Shown piece after piece: positions 1 to 6,308 of a stretch of DNA of 13,866 bases; the stretch's first letter is position 1; each line of letters starts with the position of its first letter. This DNA comes from CAYFNK01 sp964474895 (GTDB lineage: Archaea > Nanobdellota > Nanobdellia > SCGC-AAA011-G17 > PNOQ01), in contig CAYYUK010000010.1 in the NCBI GenBank assembly GCA_964474895.1, forward strand, positions 1-13,866. Reading direction: 5' to 3'. The notes under the pieces are model-generated. The model had not been told where the DNA came from. It did not search any database and was given only the letters and a program-made list of their open reading frames with translations. The position numbers and the translations under genes are program-made.

Positions 1-1911
1 ACTATTGGTTTGTTAAGGGGCTCTAGTGTTGTTGAGATTGCAAATCATACATCTGATGTTCCTGGTAAGACAACTAAAGGTGGGCAGTGTTTAGTTCCTG
101 ATTCTGTTGTTCAAATTTGTGATGGTGATATTGAGAAAATTGGAAATTTACACAATCCTTATGTTGTGAAAAGTGTTGAACTAGAAGATGGCTCTTTAAT
201 TGATTCTGCGATTACAGATAAATGGGATTCTGAAAAAAAAGTTGCGAAGATAATTACTAAAAATCCAAGATTGGAAATTGAGTCTTCTTTGGAACATACT
301 TTTTTTGTTAGAACAGATGAAGGAATTGTTGAGAAAGAAGCAGAAGAGTTGAAAGAAGGCGATTTTTTGTTGATGCCAGAAAGAATTGATGTTAAAGGAG
401 AAATTCAAGAGATATTGTTTAAAGATTTTAAAGTTTTAGATCAAAAATTTGCTCAATTTTTAGGATATTACTTGGGAGATGGAAATCCAGATACAAATAG
501 ATTAGTTTTTTATGAGCAGAATAAGGAATTAGCAAATTATTATAGAGATTTTTTTAGCAACTTGTTTAATTTAGATGTTAAAGTTAAGTTTCGAGAAGCT
601 AAAAATTATTATGAAATTAGGATATATAACAAAGATTTACATGATTTTGTTGTTAAGGAGTTTCCCGAAATTGATAAAGCTTTAAATTCTGAAGTTCCCA
701 AGAAAATTTTGAGATCCCCTAATGAAATTTTGGCAGGGTTTTTAAGGGGGTTATTTGATGCTGAGGGATATGTTACGGCTGAAGAATTGTCTATTGGGAT
801 GAATAATAAATATTTAATTAGACAAGTGCAAATGGCCTTGTTAAGGTTTGGAATTATTTCTGGATTTGGGGAGTATAATAATGAAAGAAATCCTTATAGC
901 GATAATTATAGATATACTTTGAGAATTACTGAGAAAGAATCTTTGAAATATTTTAAAGAATTTATTGGATTTAGTTTTTCTGAAAAGATTGGGAAGCTTG
1001 GGTTATTGTTGGATAAAAGAGGAATAAAATCTAATGTTAGGCAAATAATCAAAACTGGAAAAGAAATTAGAAAATTGTTGGAAGATTATGGTTATTTGAA
1101 GGAAAATTTTTCTAATGTTTCTCATTTTTTTTACAATAGAAGAGAGATGGGTAAGCAGGTTTTCAAGAAGAATTTTATGGAGAAGGTAAAACTCGAGAAT
1201 AAAGAGCTATATGAAAAATTAAAATTTGTTGTGAGCCATAATTTGATTCCTGTTAAAATAAAAAGTATTGAAATTTCTGAGAATAAAGTTTCTATGGTGG
1301 ATATTTCTGTCAAAAATCAGAATTTTGTAGCTAATTGTGTTTTAGTTCATAATAGTCAGCAGAGATATGCTAGACTTAGGGAGGAAGCAGCCCATAATTT
1401 TTTTAAAAGAGTTGCTGAGACTGCTAACAAAGAATTTTCAGACAAAGATGTTAAAGGAGTTATTGTTGGTGGTCCTGGTCCAAGTAAGGAAGATTTTTTG
1501 AATGGGGATTATTTACAAACCAGAGTTAGGGAGAAAGTTCTCGGTATGAAAGATTTGAGTTATACTGGTGCTTTTGGTTTGAATGAATTAGTTGATAAGA
1601 GCCATGATTTGTTGGCTAATGAAGAAGTAGTTGAAGAAAAGAAAATTATTGATAAATTCTTTTATGCACTCTCTACAAAGGGAGGGGGCAAGGCTGCATA
1701 TAAGAAAAAAGATGTTTTAGATGCTCTTAATCGTGCTGCTGTTGATGTTTTAATTCTTAGTGAGGATTTAAGTGATGAAGAAATGGAAAATCTTGAGGAG
1801 AAAGCCGAAGCAACTGGTGCCAAGGTGAATGTTGTTTCTTCTGATACTACTGAAGGTAGGCAGATAAGAGATTTTGGTGGCGTTGTAGCAATTCTTAGGT
1901 ATAAAGTTTAG
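1..1911 (+). CDS. prf1: Peptide chain release factor subunit 1 (aRF1), 5'-truncated, interrupted by an intein
   Basis: aRF1 recognises all three stop codons in the ribosomal A site and triggers peptidyl-tRNA hydrolysis through its GGQ loop. The reading frame is open from base 1, so the start and the stop-codon-recognition domain lie outside the window. The visible N-extein is 29 codons and ends VPGKTTKGGQ, the catalytic loop. The C-extein resumes at base 1354 with SQQRYARLREEAAHNFFKRV, a family hallmark, and runs 185 residues to a TAG stop. Its end, FGGVVAILRYKV, matches the usual aRF1 C-terminus. Between them lies an in-frame intein (88-1353). The C-terminal domain seems to lack the small Cys-containing minidomain seen in many archaeal aRF1s: SEDLSDEE passes straight into the last helix and strand. 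Identification is very secure. A TTG at base 10 is not a credible start because the conserved reading continues upstream of it. Confidence 0.96.
   Translation, partial: TIGLLRGSSVVEIANHTSDVPGKTTKGGQCLVPDSVVQICDGDIEKIGNLHNPYVVKSVELEDGSLIDSAITDKWDSEKKVAKIITKNPRLEIESSLEHTFFVRTDEGIVEKEAEELKEGDFLLMPERIDVKGEIQEILFKDFKVLDQKFAQFLGYYLGDGNPDTNRLVFYEQNKELANYYRDFFSNLFNLDVKVKFREAKNYYEIRIYNKDLHDFVVKEFPEIDKALNSEVPKKILRSPNEILAGFLRGLFDAEGYVTAEELSIGMNNKYLIRQVQMALLRFGIISGFGEYNNERNPYSDNYRYTLRITEKESLKYFKEFIGFSFSEKIGKLGLLLDKRGIKSNVRQIIKTGKEIRKLLEDYGYLKENFSNVSHFFYNRREMGKQVFKKNFMEKVKLENKELYEKLKFVVSHNLIPVKIKSIEISENKVSMVDISVKNQNFVANCVLVHNSQQRYARLREEAAHNFFKRVAETANKEFSDKDVKGVIVGGPGPSKEDFLNGDYLQTRVREKVLGMKDLSYTGAFGLNELVDKSHDLLANEEVVEEKKIIDKFFYALSTKGGGKAAYKKKDVLDALNRAAVDVLILSEDLSDEEMENLEEKAEATGAKVNVVSSDTTEGRQIRDFGGVVAILRYKV
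88..1353 (+). mobile_element. Intein with LAGLIDADG homing endonuclease domain, inserted after GGQ of aRF1
   Basis: The insert is 422 residues, in frame, and has the standard intein blocks. Block A starts with Cys1 (CLVPDSVVQIC). Block B is around His70 (SSLEHTFFVRT), with Ser where the TxxH motif usually has Thr. A first LAGLIDADG helix, FLGYYLGDG, is at intein residues 124-132 (bases 457-483). A second, FLRGLFDAEG, is at 218-227 (bases 739-768). Both keep the acidic metal-binding position (Asp131, Glu226). Block F-like sequence (IPVKIKSIEI...VDISV) leads to the end NFVANCVLVHN, with penultimate His and terminal Asn, followed by Ser as the first C-extein residue. All nucleophiles of a class 1 splicing pathway are therefore present, so splicing should restore GGQ-SQQRYARL. 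The two complete endonuclease motifs suggest a full-length mobile intein rather than a mini-intein. Activity is inferred, not shown. Confidence 0.95.
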
Positions 1912-1950
1912 TTTAGAAAGATATATATATTAAGATATCAAGATTTTCTT

Positions 1951-1958
1951 GAGGTGAT
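1951..1958 (+). promoter_or_regulatory. Strong Shine-Dalgarno sequence
   Basis: GAGGTGAT is an eight-base complement to the conserved archaeal 16S rRNA 3' end (AUCACCUC). It lies 7 nt before the ATG at 1966. It decides that start over the in-frame GTG at 1954, which lies inside the motif. It is the clearest ribosome binding site in the window; most other first genes look leaderless. Confidence 0.8.
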
Positions 1959-1965
1959 TATATTT

Positions 1966-2406
1966 ATGAAAAAAAAGCACTCTTTTATTGCAATATCTAT
2001 TGTAGTTGTTGTTGCAGTTTCTATCTTTATGTTTTTTGGTGATGAATTGAGTCCAAAATTATCTGTGGATAAAAAGTTTTCTGAAACGGGGAGCGGTGTA
2101 ATTGAGGGTTCTAATTTGATAGGTTCTACTCTTTCAGTTTCAGGTGAAAATTATAAAGTAGTTGATGTTAGGCCTCCTTTGGGAAGTGATGGTTGTTATA
2201 TAAATGTTGATTCTTTGAAGAGTTTGATTTCAGATGGAGCTTATTTGAGCTTTGAAGAGGGAGCAGGAAAAATAACAAAATCAATATCTTTTTTGGATCA
2301 GTCTTTGGATGACTATGGGAATGTTGTATGCGAATTTCCTTGTTCTGACTATGGAATGGGTGGTCCAACCGATTGTTGCATAGTAATGACTGAAAATTAT
2401 GCCTAA
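1966..2406 (+). CDS. Small membrane-anchored hypothetical protein with C-terminal cysteines
   Basis: No family is recognised. The 146-residue product has a short Lys-rich N-terminus (MKKKH) and one hydrophobic segment at about residues 6-24. This fits an N-terminal anchor or signal peptide with the rest outside the membrane. The remainder is a compact Gly/Ser-rich domain with five cysteines (77, 122, 126, 137, 138); four cluster in the last 25 residues as C-x3-C and a CC pair. That could be a disulfide-stabilised extracellular fold or a metal site, and the sequence does not decide between them. The start at ATG 1966 is chosen because of the Shine-Dalgarno at 1951-1958. The gene follows aRF1 by 54 nt and may be co-transcribed with it, or use the AT-rich stretch near 1920-1932. 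It converges on trmY with 16 nt between stop codons. Confidence 0.75.
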   Translation: MKKKHSFIAISIVVVVAVSIFMFFGDELSPKLSVDKKFSETGSGVIEGSNLIGSTLSVSGENYKVVDVRPPLGSDGCYINVDSLKSLISDGAYLSFEEGAGKITKSISFLDQSLDDYGNVVCEFPCSDYGMGGPTDCCIVMTENYA

Positions 2407-2416
2407 ATAATTAAAT

Positions 2417-2436
2417 TCTTTTTTATTTTTCTCTTA
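2417..2436 (+). terminator. T-rich stretch, probable archaeal terminator
   Basis: Two runs of T (six and five) separated by one A lie 10-25 nt after the TAA of the small membrane protein gene, within a pyrimidine-rich block. Archaeal RNA polymerase terminates at such non-template T tracts without a hairpin. The stretch overlaps the last codons and stop of the convergent trmY gene, so part of it is also coding. Confidence 0.5.
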
Positions 2437-3004
2437 TATCTAATTCGTTTTGTAGAATAACTATTGATTGTGATGCAAAATAGGTTTTTGGTCCCAATGA
2501 AGTTTTTGTTGACTCTTTTTTTAATCTTCTTAATTCGTTTTTAGGTAAACCATCGTGATCTCCTAAAAGGAAAACAGAGTTATCTGGAATTTTTAGATTT
2601 CTAAGGTTTTCTCCTTTTTTGTCTAAAATAAATATTTCTTTATTTTCTTTTTTTAGTTCTTTGATCAAATCTGTTAATGATTTTTTTTCGATATAACATG
2701 AAGGAAATGCTCTAACTTTTTTACCTTCTCTATATTTGAATAATATTCTTTTGATTAACCCTGCTACATCTTTTTTTGAGAGTATGTTATTTAATTCTTC
2801 TGAAGTTTCTAATTCAATATGTCTTGGTGGTGTTGGTTTACCATAGAAAACTAAGTGAAGCTTTACATCTTGGCGCATTTGCTTTGAGATAAATAAAGAT
2901 GCTATTATTGAATGGATTACTATATCCATCCTTCCTGCTTTCATTAAATCTTTGAAATTACCTGTTGTTGATGCCGATTTTGAAAAATAAATGAATTCTC
3001 TCAT
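2423..3004 (-). CDS. trmY: tRNA (pseudouridine(54)-N(1))-methyltransferase TrmY
   Basis: TrmY is a SPOUT-class methyltransferase that uses S-adenosylmethionine to methylate N1 of pseudouridine 54 in the T loop of archaeal tRNAs, giving m1-pseudouridine where bacteria carry m5U. The 193-residue length is right for the family. The N-terminus MREFIYFSKSA, the internal LVFYGKPTPP, and the C-terminal knot region with FLLGDHDGL (about residues 145-152), TSLGPKTYFASQS and VILQNELD match the TrmY pattern. The GDH-x-G loop and the following SLG segment form the SAM-binding trefoil knot in this family. The gene is single, divergent from scpB, and has a TATA-like element about 26 nt before its ATG, which suggests a leaderless mRNA. 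The alternative would be another SPOUT protein, but the N-terminal match favours TrmY. Confidence 0.88.
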   Translation of the reverse strand: MREFIYFSKSASTTGNFKDLMKAGRMDIVIHSIIASLFISKQMRQDVKLHLVFYGKPTPPRHIELETSEELNNILSKKDVAGLIKRILFKYREGKKVRAFPSCYIEKKSLTDLIKELKKENKEIFILDKKGENLRNLKIPDNSVFLLGDHDGLPKNELRRLKKESTKTSLGPKTYFASQSIVILQNELDIREK

Positions 3005-3024
3005 AGTAAAAGTTCCTATTTAAT

Positions 3025-3033
3025 AGTTTATTA
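3025..3033 (-). promoter_or_regulatory. TATA-like element for trmY
   Basis: Read on the minus strand, TAATAAAC lies centred about 26 nt before the trmY ATG (3004), preceded by an A-rich AAAACG that could serve as BRE. The spacing fits initiation at or next to the start codon. Confidence 0.45.
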
Positions 3034-3047
3034 CGTTTTTGATAATC

Positions 3048-3056
3048 TTTATAAAT
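3048..3056 (+). promoter_or_regulatory. TATA box for the scpB operon
   Basis: TTTATAAAT is centred 27 nt upstream of the scpB ATG at 3079. Archaeal TATA boxes sit about 26-28 nt before the transcription start, so the transcript should begin at or beside the ATG (leaderless). No Shine-Dalgarno is seen. The core TTTATAAA is palindromic, so it could also recruit TBP in the trmY direction. Confidence 0.6.
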
Positions 3057-3078
3057 TGATAAATGGTTTTTCTAGGTT

Positions 3079-3576
3079 ATGAATGAACACAGAGATAAGG
3101 TTGAAGCTGTATTGTTCACTACAGGTAGATTTCTTAATTTGGAGGAAATTGGTAGATTATGTGGTATTGGTAGCTCAGGAGTAATAAGGCAGATGCTTGA
3201 TGAGTTGGGTGATGAGTACAATAAAAGAGAAACTGCATTGGAAATAATTAAAGATGAGAAGAATAGGTGGAAACTCAATATTAAGAAAGAGTATTTGTAT
3301 TTGACTGAGAAATTGTTGAGTGATGCAGAATTAGATAAGCCAACACAAGAAACATTGGCAATGGTCGCTTACAGACAGCCAGCAGTTCAGTCAGACATAA
3401 TTGGTTTTAGAGGAAATAAAGCTTACGACCATATTAGAAAATTAAAAGAAGAGGGGTTTGTTGTTTCTGAGAAATTTGGGAGAACCAAACTTTTGAAATT
3501 AACTCAGAGGTTCTATGATTACTTTGATGTTGTTGAAGAAGAATTGAAAGGAAAACTGACTCCGGGTGAAGTATAG
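3079..3576 (+). CDS. scpB: Segregation and condensation protein B (ScpB)
   Basis: ScpB is the winged-helix (kite) subunit that, with ScpA, bridges the heads of the SMC ATPase in chromosome condensation and segregation. The 165-residue product opens with KVEAVLFTTGRFLNLEEIGR, the usual first winged helix, and has the family signature ETLAMVAYRQP at residues 91-101 followed by a second winged helix (DIIGFRGNKAYDHIRKLKEEG). The end (GRTKLLKLTQRFYDYF) corresponds to the conserved beta-wing segment. The length is close to typical. It is first in an operon: its TAG stop overlaps by one base the GTG start of the glycosyltransferase gene. No scpA or smc gene is visible here. The neighbours are membrane proteins with no obvious tie to chromosome segregation. 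Confidence 0.9.
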   Translation: MNEHRDKVEAVLFTTGRFLNLEEIGRLCGIGSSGVIRQMLDELGDEYNKRETALEIIKDEKNRWKLNIKKEYLYLTEKLLSDAELDKPTQETLAMVAYRQPAVQSDIIGFRGNKAYDHIRKLKEEGFVVSEKFGRTKLLKLTQRFYDYFDVVEEELKGKLTPGEV

Positions 3577-4802
3577 TGGAGTTTTTGACTTATGTCTATT
3601 TATTTTTTATTTCTATTTCTTTGTATATGTCTTCTTTGTTTTTAATTCTTTTTTTTAAAAATAGGGGTAATTTGGATGAGGAAAGAAAAGCTACAAAATT
3701 CCCTACGTTAAGTGTTTTAATTCCTGCGTGGAATGAAGGAGGCACAATAGCCGATACAATTCAGGCGGTTTTAGATTCAGATTATCCTCAAGATAAAATA
3801 GAAATAATTGCAATTAATGATGGAAGTACAGATAATACTTTAGCAGAGATGAAGAAGTTTAAGGATAAGATAAGAATTTTTGATAAACCAAATTCAGGCA
3901 AAGCAGATTCTATGAATCAAGCTATAAAACTTGCAAAAAATGAATATCTTGCAGTTATTGATGCTGATTCTTATCCAGTAAAAACTGCATTAAGAGATAT
4001 GGTTGCTTATCTTGAAGAGAAAGATGTTGTTGCAGTTACTTCTGCTATTTTGGTTAAGAATAGAAAAAAATTAATTGAAAAACTGCAAGCAATTGAATAT
4101 GCAGTTATTGCTTGGGGTAGAAAATTATTGCAGTATATTGAAGGAATTTATGTTGCTCCTGGGCCATTGAGCATATATCATAGGGAGTCTTTTATTAGTT
4201 ATGGTGGATTTGATACAAATAATCTGACTGAAGATATCGAGGCTACTTGGAAAATATTAAGTCATAATAAGAAGGTTAGAATTGACTTAAGAGCAAAGGT
4301 TTATACGACAGTTCCATCTAAGATTAAAGTGTGGTGGAGACAGAGATTAAGATGGAATCTTGGTGGTTTCCAAACAATGTGGAAATATAAAAAATTATTT
4401 TTTAACCCTGCTTATGGAATGATGGGTTTATTTGTTGTGCCTTTTTTTATTCTTACTTTTGCTTTAAGTTTAGTTGGTTTTTTGGTTTTTACTTTTGTCT
4501 TGGTTAGAAATTTGACTAAGGCTTATTTATTGAATAATTATGTTAATGCTGCAGATTCTAGTTTTATGAGATTAGACTATTTGAATTTTAATCCAAATGT
4601 GTTTGCTTTCTTTGCAGCTATTTTAGTATTTTTGGGAATCCTATATTTGATTTTCTCCCAAAGATGTATTGAAAATAAAAAAATATCATTAAGGAGTTAT
4701 CCTGTTTATGCGATATATTTATTAATCTATCTTACATTGTATCCTCTAGTGCTTATTCATACGTTGTATAGAATTGTAAGTAGGAAGAAGTTAAGATGGT
4801 AA
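3576..4802 (+). CDS. Membrane family 2 glycosyltransferase (processive type)
   Basis: It probably transfers sugar from a nucleotide-activated donor to a growing surface polysaccharide or lipid-linked glycan at the cytoplasmic membrane. An N-terminal membrane helix (about residues 5-27) precedes a GT-A domain with TLSVLIPAWNEG, NDGSTDN (near 81-87), the metal-binding DAD at 129-131, the TED acid motif with Glu219-Asp220, and QRLRW at 256-260. The QxxRW motif marks processive synthases such as poly-N-acetylglucosamine, hyaluronan and cellulose synthases. At least three helices follow (about 284-310, 340-360, 375-397). The substrate cannot be read from the sequence. The GTG start at 3576 overlaps the scpB stop by one base and keeps the first helix whole; the next in-frame ATG (3627) would cut it. 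A GGTGA six bases upstream can act as ribosome binding site. Confidence 0.88.
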   Translation: MEFLTYVYLFFISISLYMSSLFLILFFKNRGNLDEERKATKFPTLSVLIPAWNEGGTIADTIQAVLDSDYPQDKIEIIAINDGSTDNTLAEMKKFKDKIRIFDKPNSGKADSMNQAIKLAKNEYLAVIDADSYPVKTALRDMVAYLEEKDVVAVTSAILVKNRKKLIEKLQAIEYAVIAWGRKLLQYIEGIYVAPGPLSIYHRESFISYGGFDTNNLTEDIEATWKILSHNKKVRIDLRAKVYTTVPSKIKVWWRQRLRWNLGGFQTMWKYKKLFFNPAYGMMGLFVVPFFILTFALSLVGFLVFTFVLVRNLTKAYLLNNYVNAADSSFMRLDYLNFNPNVFAFFAAILVFLGILYLIFSQRCIENKKISLRSYPVYAIYLLIYLTLYPLVLIHTLYRIVSRKKLRW

Positions 4803-5491
4803 TTGAAACAAAACCTCAAAATGATGTTTTTTGGAAGGCATTGATATTTACAGTATTTATTTTTTTGTTGGGAGTTTTCATGGGATATGTTCTTGAAGAG
4901 AAGAGATTAAATAATGTTCAAGAAGAATTTGAGCAATTAGTTGTTGATTGGGGGGATGTTAGAACGCAGGCTGCTTATTATCAAACGTTAGGAGATGATC
5001 CTTTGGTTTGTGATAGGGCGGTTGATGAAAATTTGAATTTTGGAGACAGAATTTATTATTCTGGATTGAGATTAGAGGAATATGAAGAAGCTAATAGGTT
5101 AACAGATAAGTTGCAATTTGAAAAGCAGAAGCATAATATGTTGAGAACTGAGTTTTATATTAATAGTTTGGTTTTAAAAGAGAAATGCGATGCCCAGTAT
5201 GATATTGTTGTTTATTTCTATGTTGATAATGCAGGTGATTTTGATTTGGATTTGAATGCGAGACAGAATGTTCTTTCTATTGTTTTGAAAGATTTAAAAG
5301 AGGAGAAAGGACCAGATTTAGTTTTAATTCCTTTGGCTGCAAATATGGGCATTTCGGTTGTTAATATACTGTTAGACACTTATGATATTGAAGAGTTTCC
5401 TTCTCTTTTATTGTTGTCTGATGATGGATATGAGGTCTTGTCAGGGGTTCAGAGCGTTGGAGATATTGAGCCTTTATTAAGTCCTTTCTAA
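4796..5491 (+). CDS. Membrane-anchored protein with a thioredoxin-fold-like C-terminal domain
   Basis: The specific family is not recognised. The 231-residue protein has one N-terminal helix (about residues 13-33). A charged helical stretch follows (about 35-130), likely partly coiled coil. A C-terminal alpha/beta domain (about 131-231) contains strands DIVVYFYVD and DLVLIPLAA and a segment EEFPSLLLLS. The Pro at 202 before a hydrophobic strand resembles the cis-Pro of thioredoxin folds. There is no CxxC active site; the only cysteines are at 72 and 131. If it is a thioredoxin fold, it is probably a binding or scaffold module, unless Cys72 and Cys131 form a disulfide. The ATG overlaps the glycosyltransferase end by seven bases, so the two are translationally coupled. 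A role in organising the glycosyltransferase or the cell surface is only a guess. Confidence 0.7.
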   Translation: MVIETKPQNDVFWKALIFTVFIFLLGVFMGYVLEEKRLNNVQEEFEQLVVDWGDVRTQAAYYQTLGDDPLVCDRAVDENLNFGDRIYYSGLRLEEYEEANRLTDKLQFEKQKHNMLRTEFYINSLVLKEKCDAQYDIVVYFYVDNAGDFDLDLNARQNVLSIVLKDLKEEKGPDLVLIPLAANMGISVVNILLDTYDIEEFPSLLLLSDDGYEVLSGVQSVGDIEPLLSPF

Positions 5492-5498
5492 CCGTAAT

Positions 5499-5508
5499 CT
5501 TTTTATTT
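5499..5508 (+). promoter_or_regulatory. TATA-like element before MBF1
   Basis: CTTTTTATTT is centred about 26 nt before the ATG at 5529, with CCGTAA just upstream as a possible BRE. The T-rich run could also help terminate the preceding operon, whose stop is at 5489-5491. Confidence 0.45.
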
Positions 5509-5528
5509 TTCATTTACTTCCCCCTTTT

Positions 5529-5987
5529 ATGAAAGGTATATGTGACATGTGTGGAAAAGAAGGAGATTTAGTAGATGCTATAGTGGAAGGTGCTGTTATG
5601 AACGTTTGCTTGAATTGCGCTAATCATGGTAGTGTCATAACAATAAATCAACCAGTTGTTGATAAAAAAAGAACAATGGTTAAAGAAGATGAAGGTGGCG
5701 AGTCAATAGATGTTGTTGCTGATGATTTTGCAGAAAAGATAAAAAAAGCTAGAGAAAGAAAGGAGATTACACAGGAAGACCTTGCAAAATTTATAGCTGA
5801 GAAAGAGTCTGTTATTCATCAGTTGGAGTCAGGCAAATTAAAGCCTAATTTTAAGTTAGCTCATAAGTTAGAAGTTTTCTTGAATATAAGTTTGGTGGAT
5901 AAAGTAGAGACTAAATTGAAAAAAGATAAGAAAGTTGACTTTAAAGATGGAAATTTGACTATTGGCGATATTATTACAAAAGATTGA
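5529..5987 (+). CDS. Archaeal multiprotein bridging factor 1 (MBF1) family transcription factor
   Basis: MBF1 proteins pair a zinc ribbon with a Cro/C1-type helix-turn-helix. In eukaryotes MBF1 links activators to TBP; archaeal members associate with the ribosome and their regulatory role is less clear. The 152-residue product has a four-Cys ribbon (Cys5, Cys8, Cys27, Cys30) typical of the archaeal form. A linker with acidic and Lys-rich residues follows, then the HTH at about 68-122 (KIKKARERKEITQEDLAKFI, then SVIHQLESGKLKPN). The last ~30 residues are Lys-rich and end with GNLTIGDIITKD, as is common in archaeal MBF1. The start at 5529 is supported by a TATA element 26 nt before it and the absence of a Shine-Dalgarno, i.e. 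a leaderless gene. Confidence 0.9.
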   Translation: MKGICDMCGKEGDLVDAIVEGAVMNVCLNCANHGSVITINQPVVDKKRTMVKEDEGGESIDVVADDFAEKIKKARERKEITQEDLAKFIAEKESVIHQLESGKLKPNFKLAHKLEVFLNISLVDKVETKLKKDKKVDFKDGNLTIGDIITKD

Positions 5988-5990
5988 GCT

Positions 5991-6007
5991 ACCGAAAGTT
6001 TTAAAAG
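5991..6007 (+). promoter_or_regulatory. BRE/TATA promoter for rpoL
   Basis: CCGAAAG followed by TTTTAAAAG makes one of the best BRE plus TATA combinations in the window. The TATA centre is about 30 nt before the ATG at 6033, giving a leaderless or nearly leaderless mRNA. Confidence 0.65.
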
Positions 6008-6032
6008 AATTTATCCTTCCTTTTTCACGCAA

Positions 6033-6308
6033 ATGGAAATTAGAATTTTAGAAGAAGAAAAGGATTTTATAAAACTTGAGTTGGTTGCTGAAGACCATAC
6101 CTTATCTAATGCATTAAAAAATGAATTAGAAAATGATGTGCATGTTAAGGTCGCAGGCTATACAAAAGAGCATCCATTAGTTAGCAACCCAATTTTGATG
6201 ATAAAGACCGATGGAAAGGAATCTTCAAGGAAGGCTCTAGATGCTTCTGTTGATAGGCTCAAGAAGAAAAATTCTGCATTTCTTGCACAAATTAAAAAAT
6301 TAAAATGA
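6033..6308 (+). CDS. rpoL: DNA-directed RNA polymerase subunit L (Rpo11)
   Basis: Subunit L (Rpo11, equivalent to eukaryotic RPB11/RPAC19) pairs with subunit D to form the assembly platform of archaeal RNA polymerase, the counterpart of the bacterial alpha dimer. At 91 residues it has the standard size. The diagnostic core is present: EDHTLSNALKNEL (about residues 20-32) and YTKEHPLVSNPILMIKTDG (43-61), followed by the C-terminal amphipathic helix. It has its own BRE/TATA promoter. Its last codon overlaps the signal peptidase gene as ATGA, so the two are translationally coupled. Confidence 0.95.
   Translation: MEIRILEEEKDFIKLELVAEDHTLSNALKNELENDVHVKVAGYTKEHPLVSNPILMIKTDGKESSRKALDASVDRLKKKNSAFLAQIKKLK

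Noticed and set aside
10..12. TTG as the start of the aRF1 gene
   Set aside because: Bases 1-9 encode T-I-G in frame, continuing the conserved aRF1 sequence upstream; the gene is cut by the window edge.
88..1353. A foreign gene fusion or assembly error inside aRF1
   Set aside because: The insert is exactly in frame, begins with Cys, ends VHN before Ser, and has all intein and LAGLIDADG blocks.
1954..1965. GTG start four codons upstream of the small membrane protein
   Set aside because: The GTG lies inside the Shine-Dalgarno sequence that serves the ATG at 1966.
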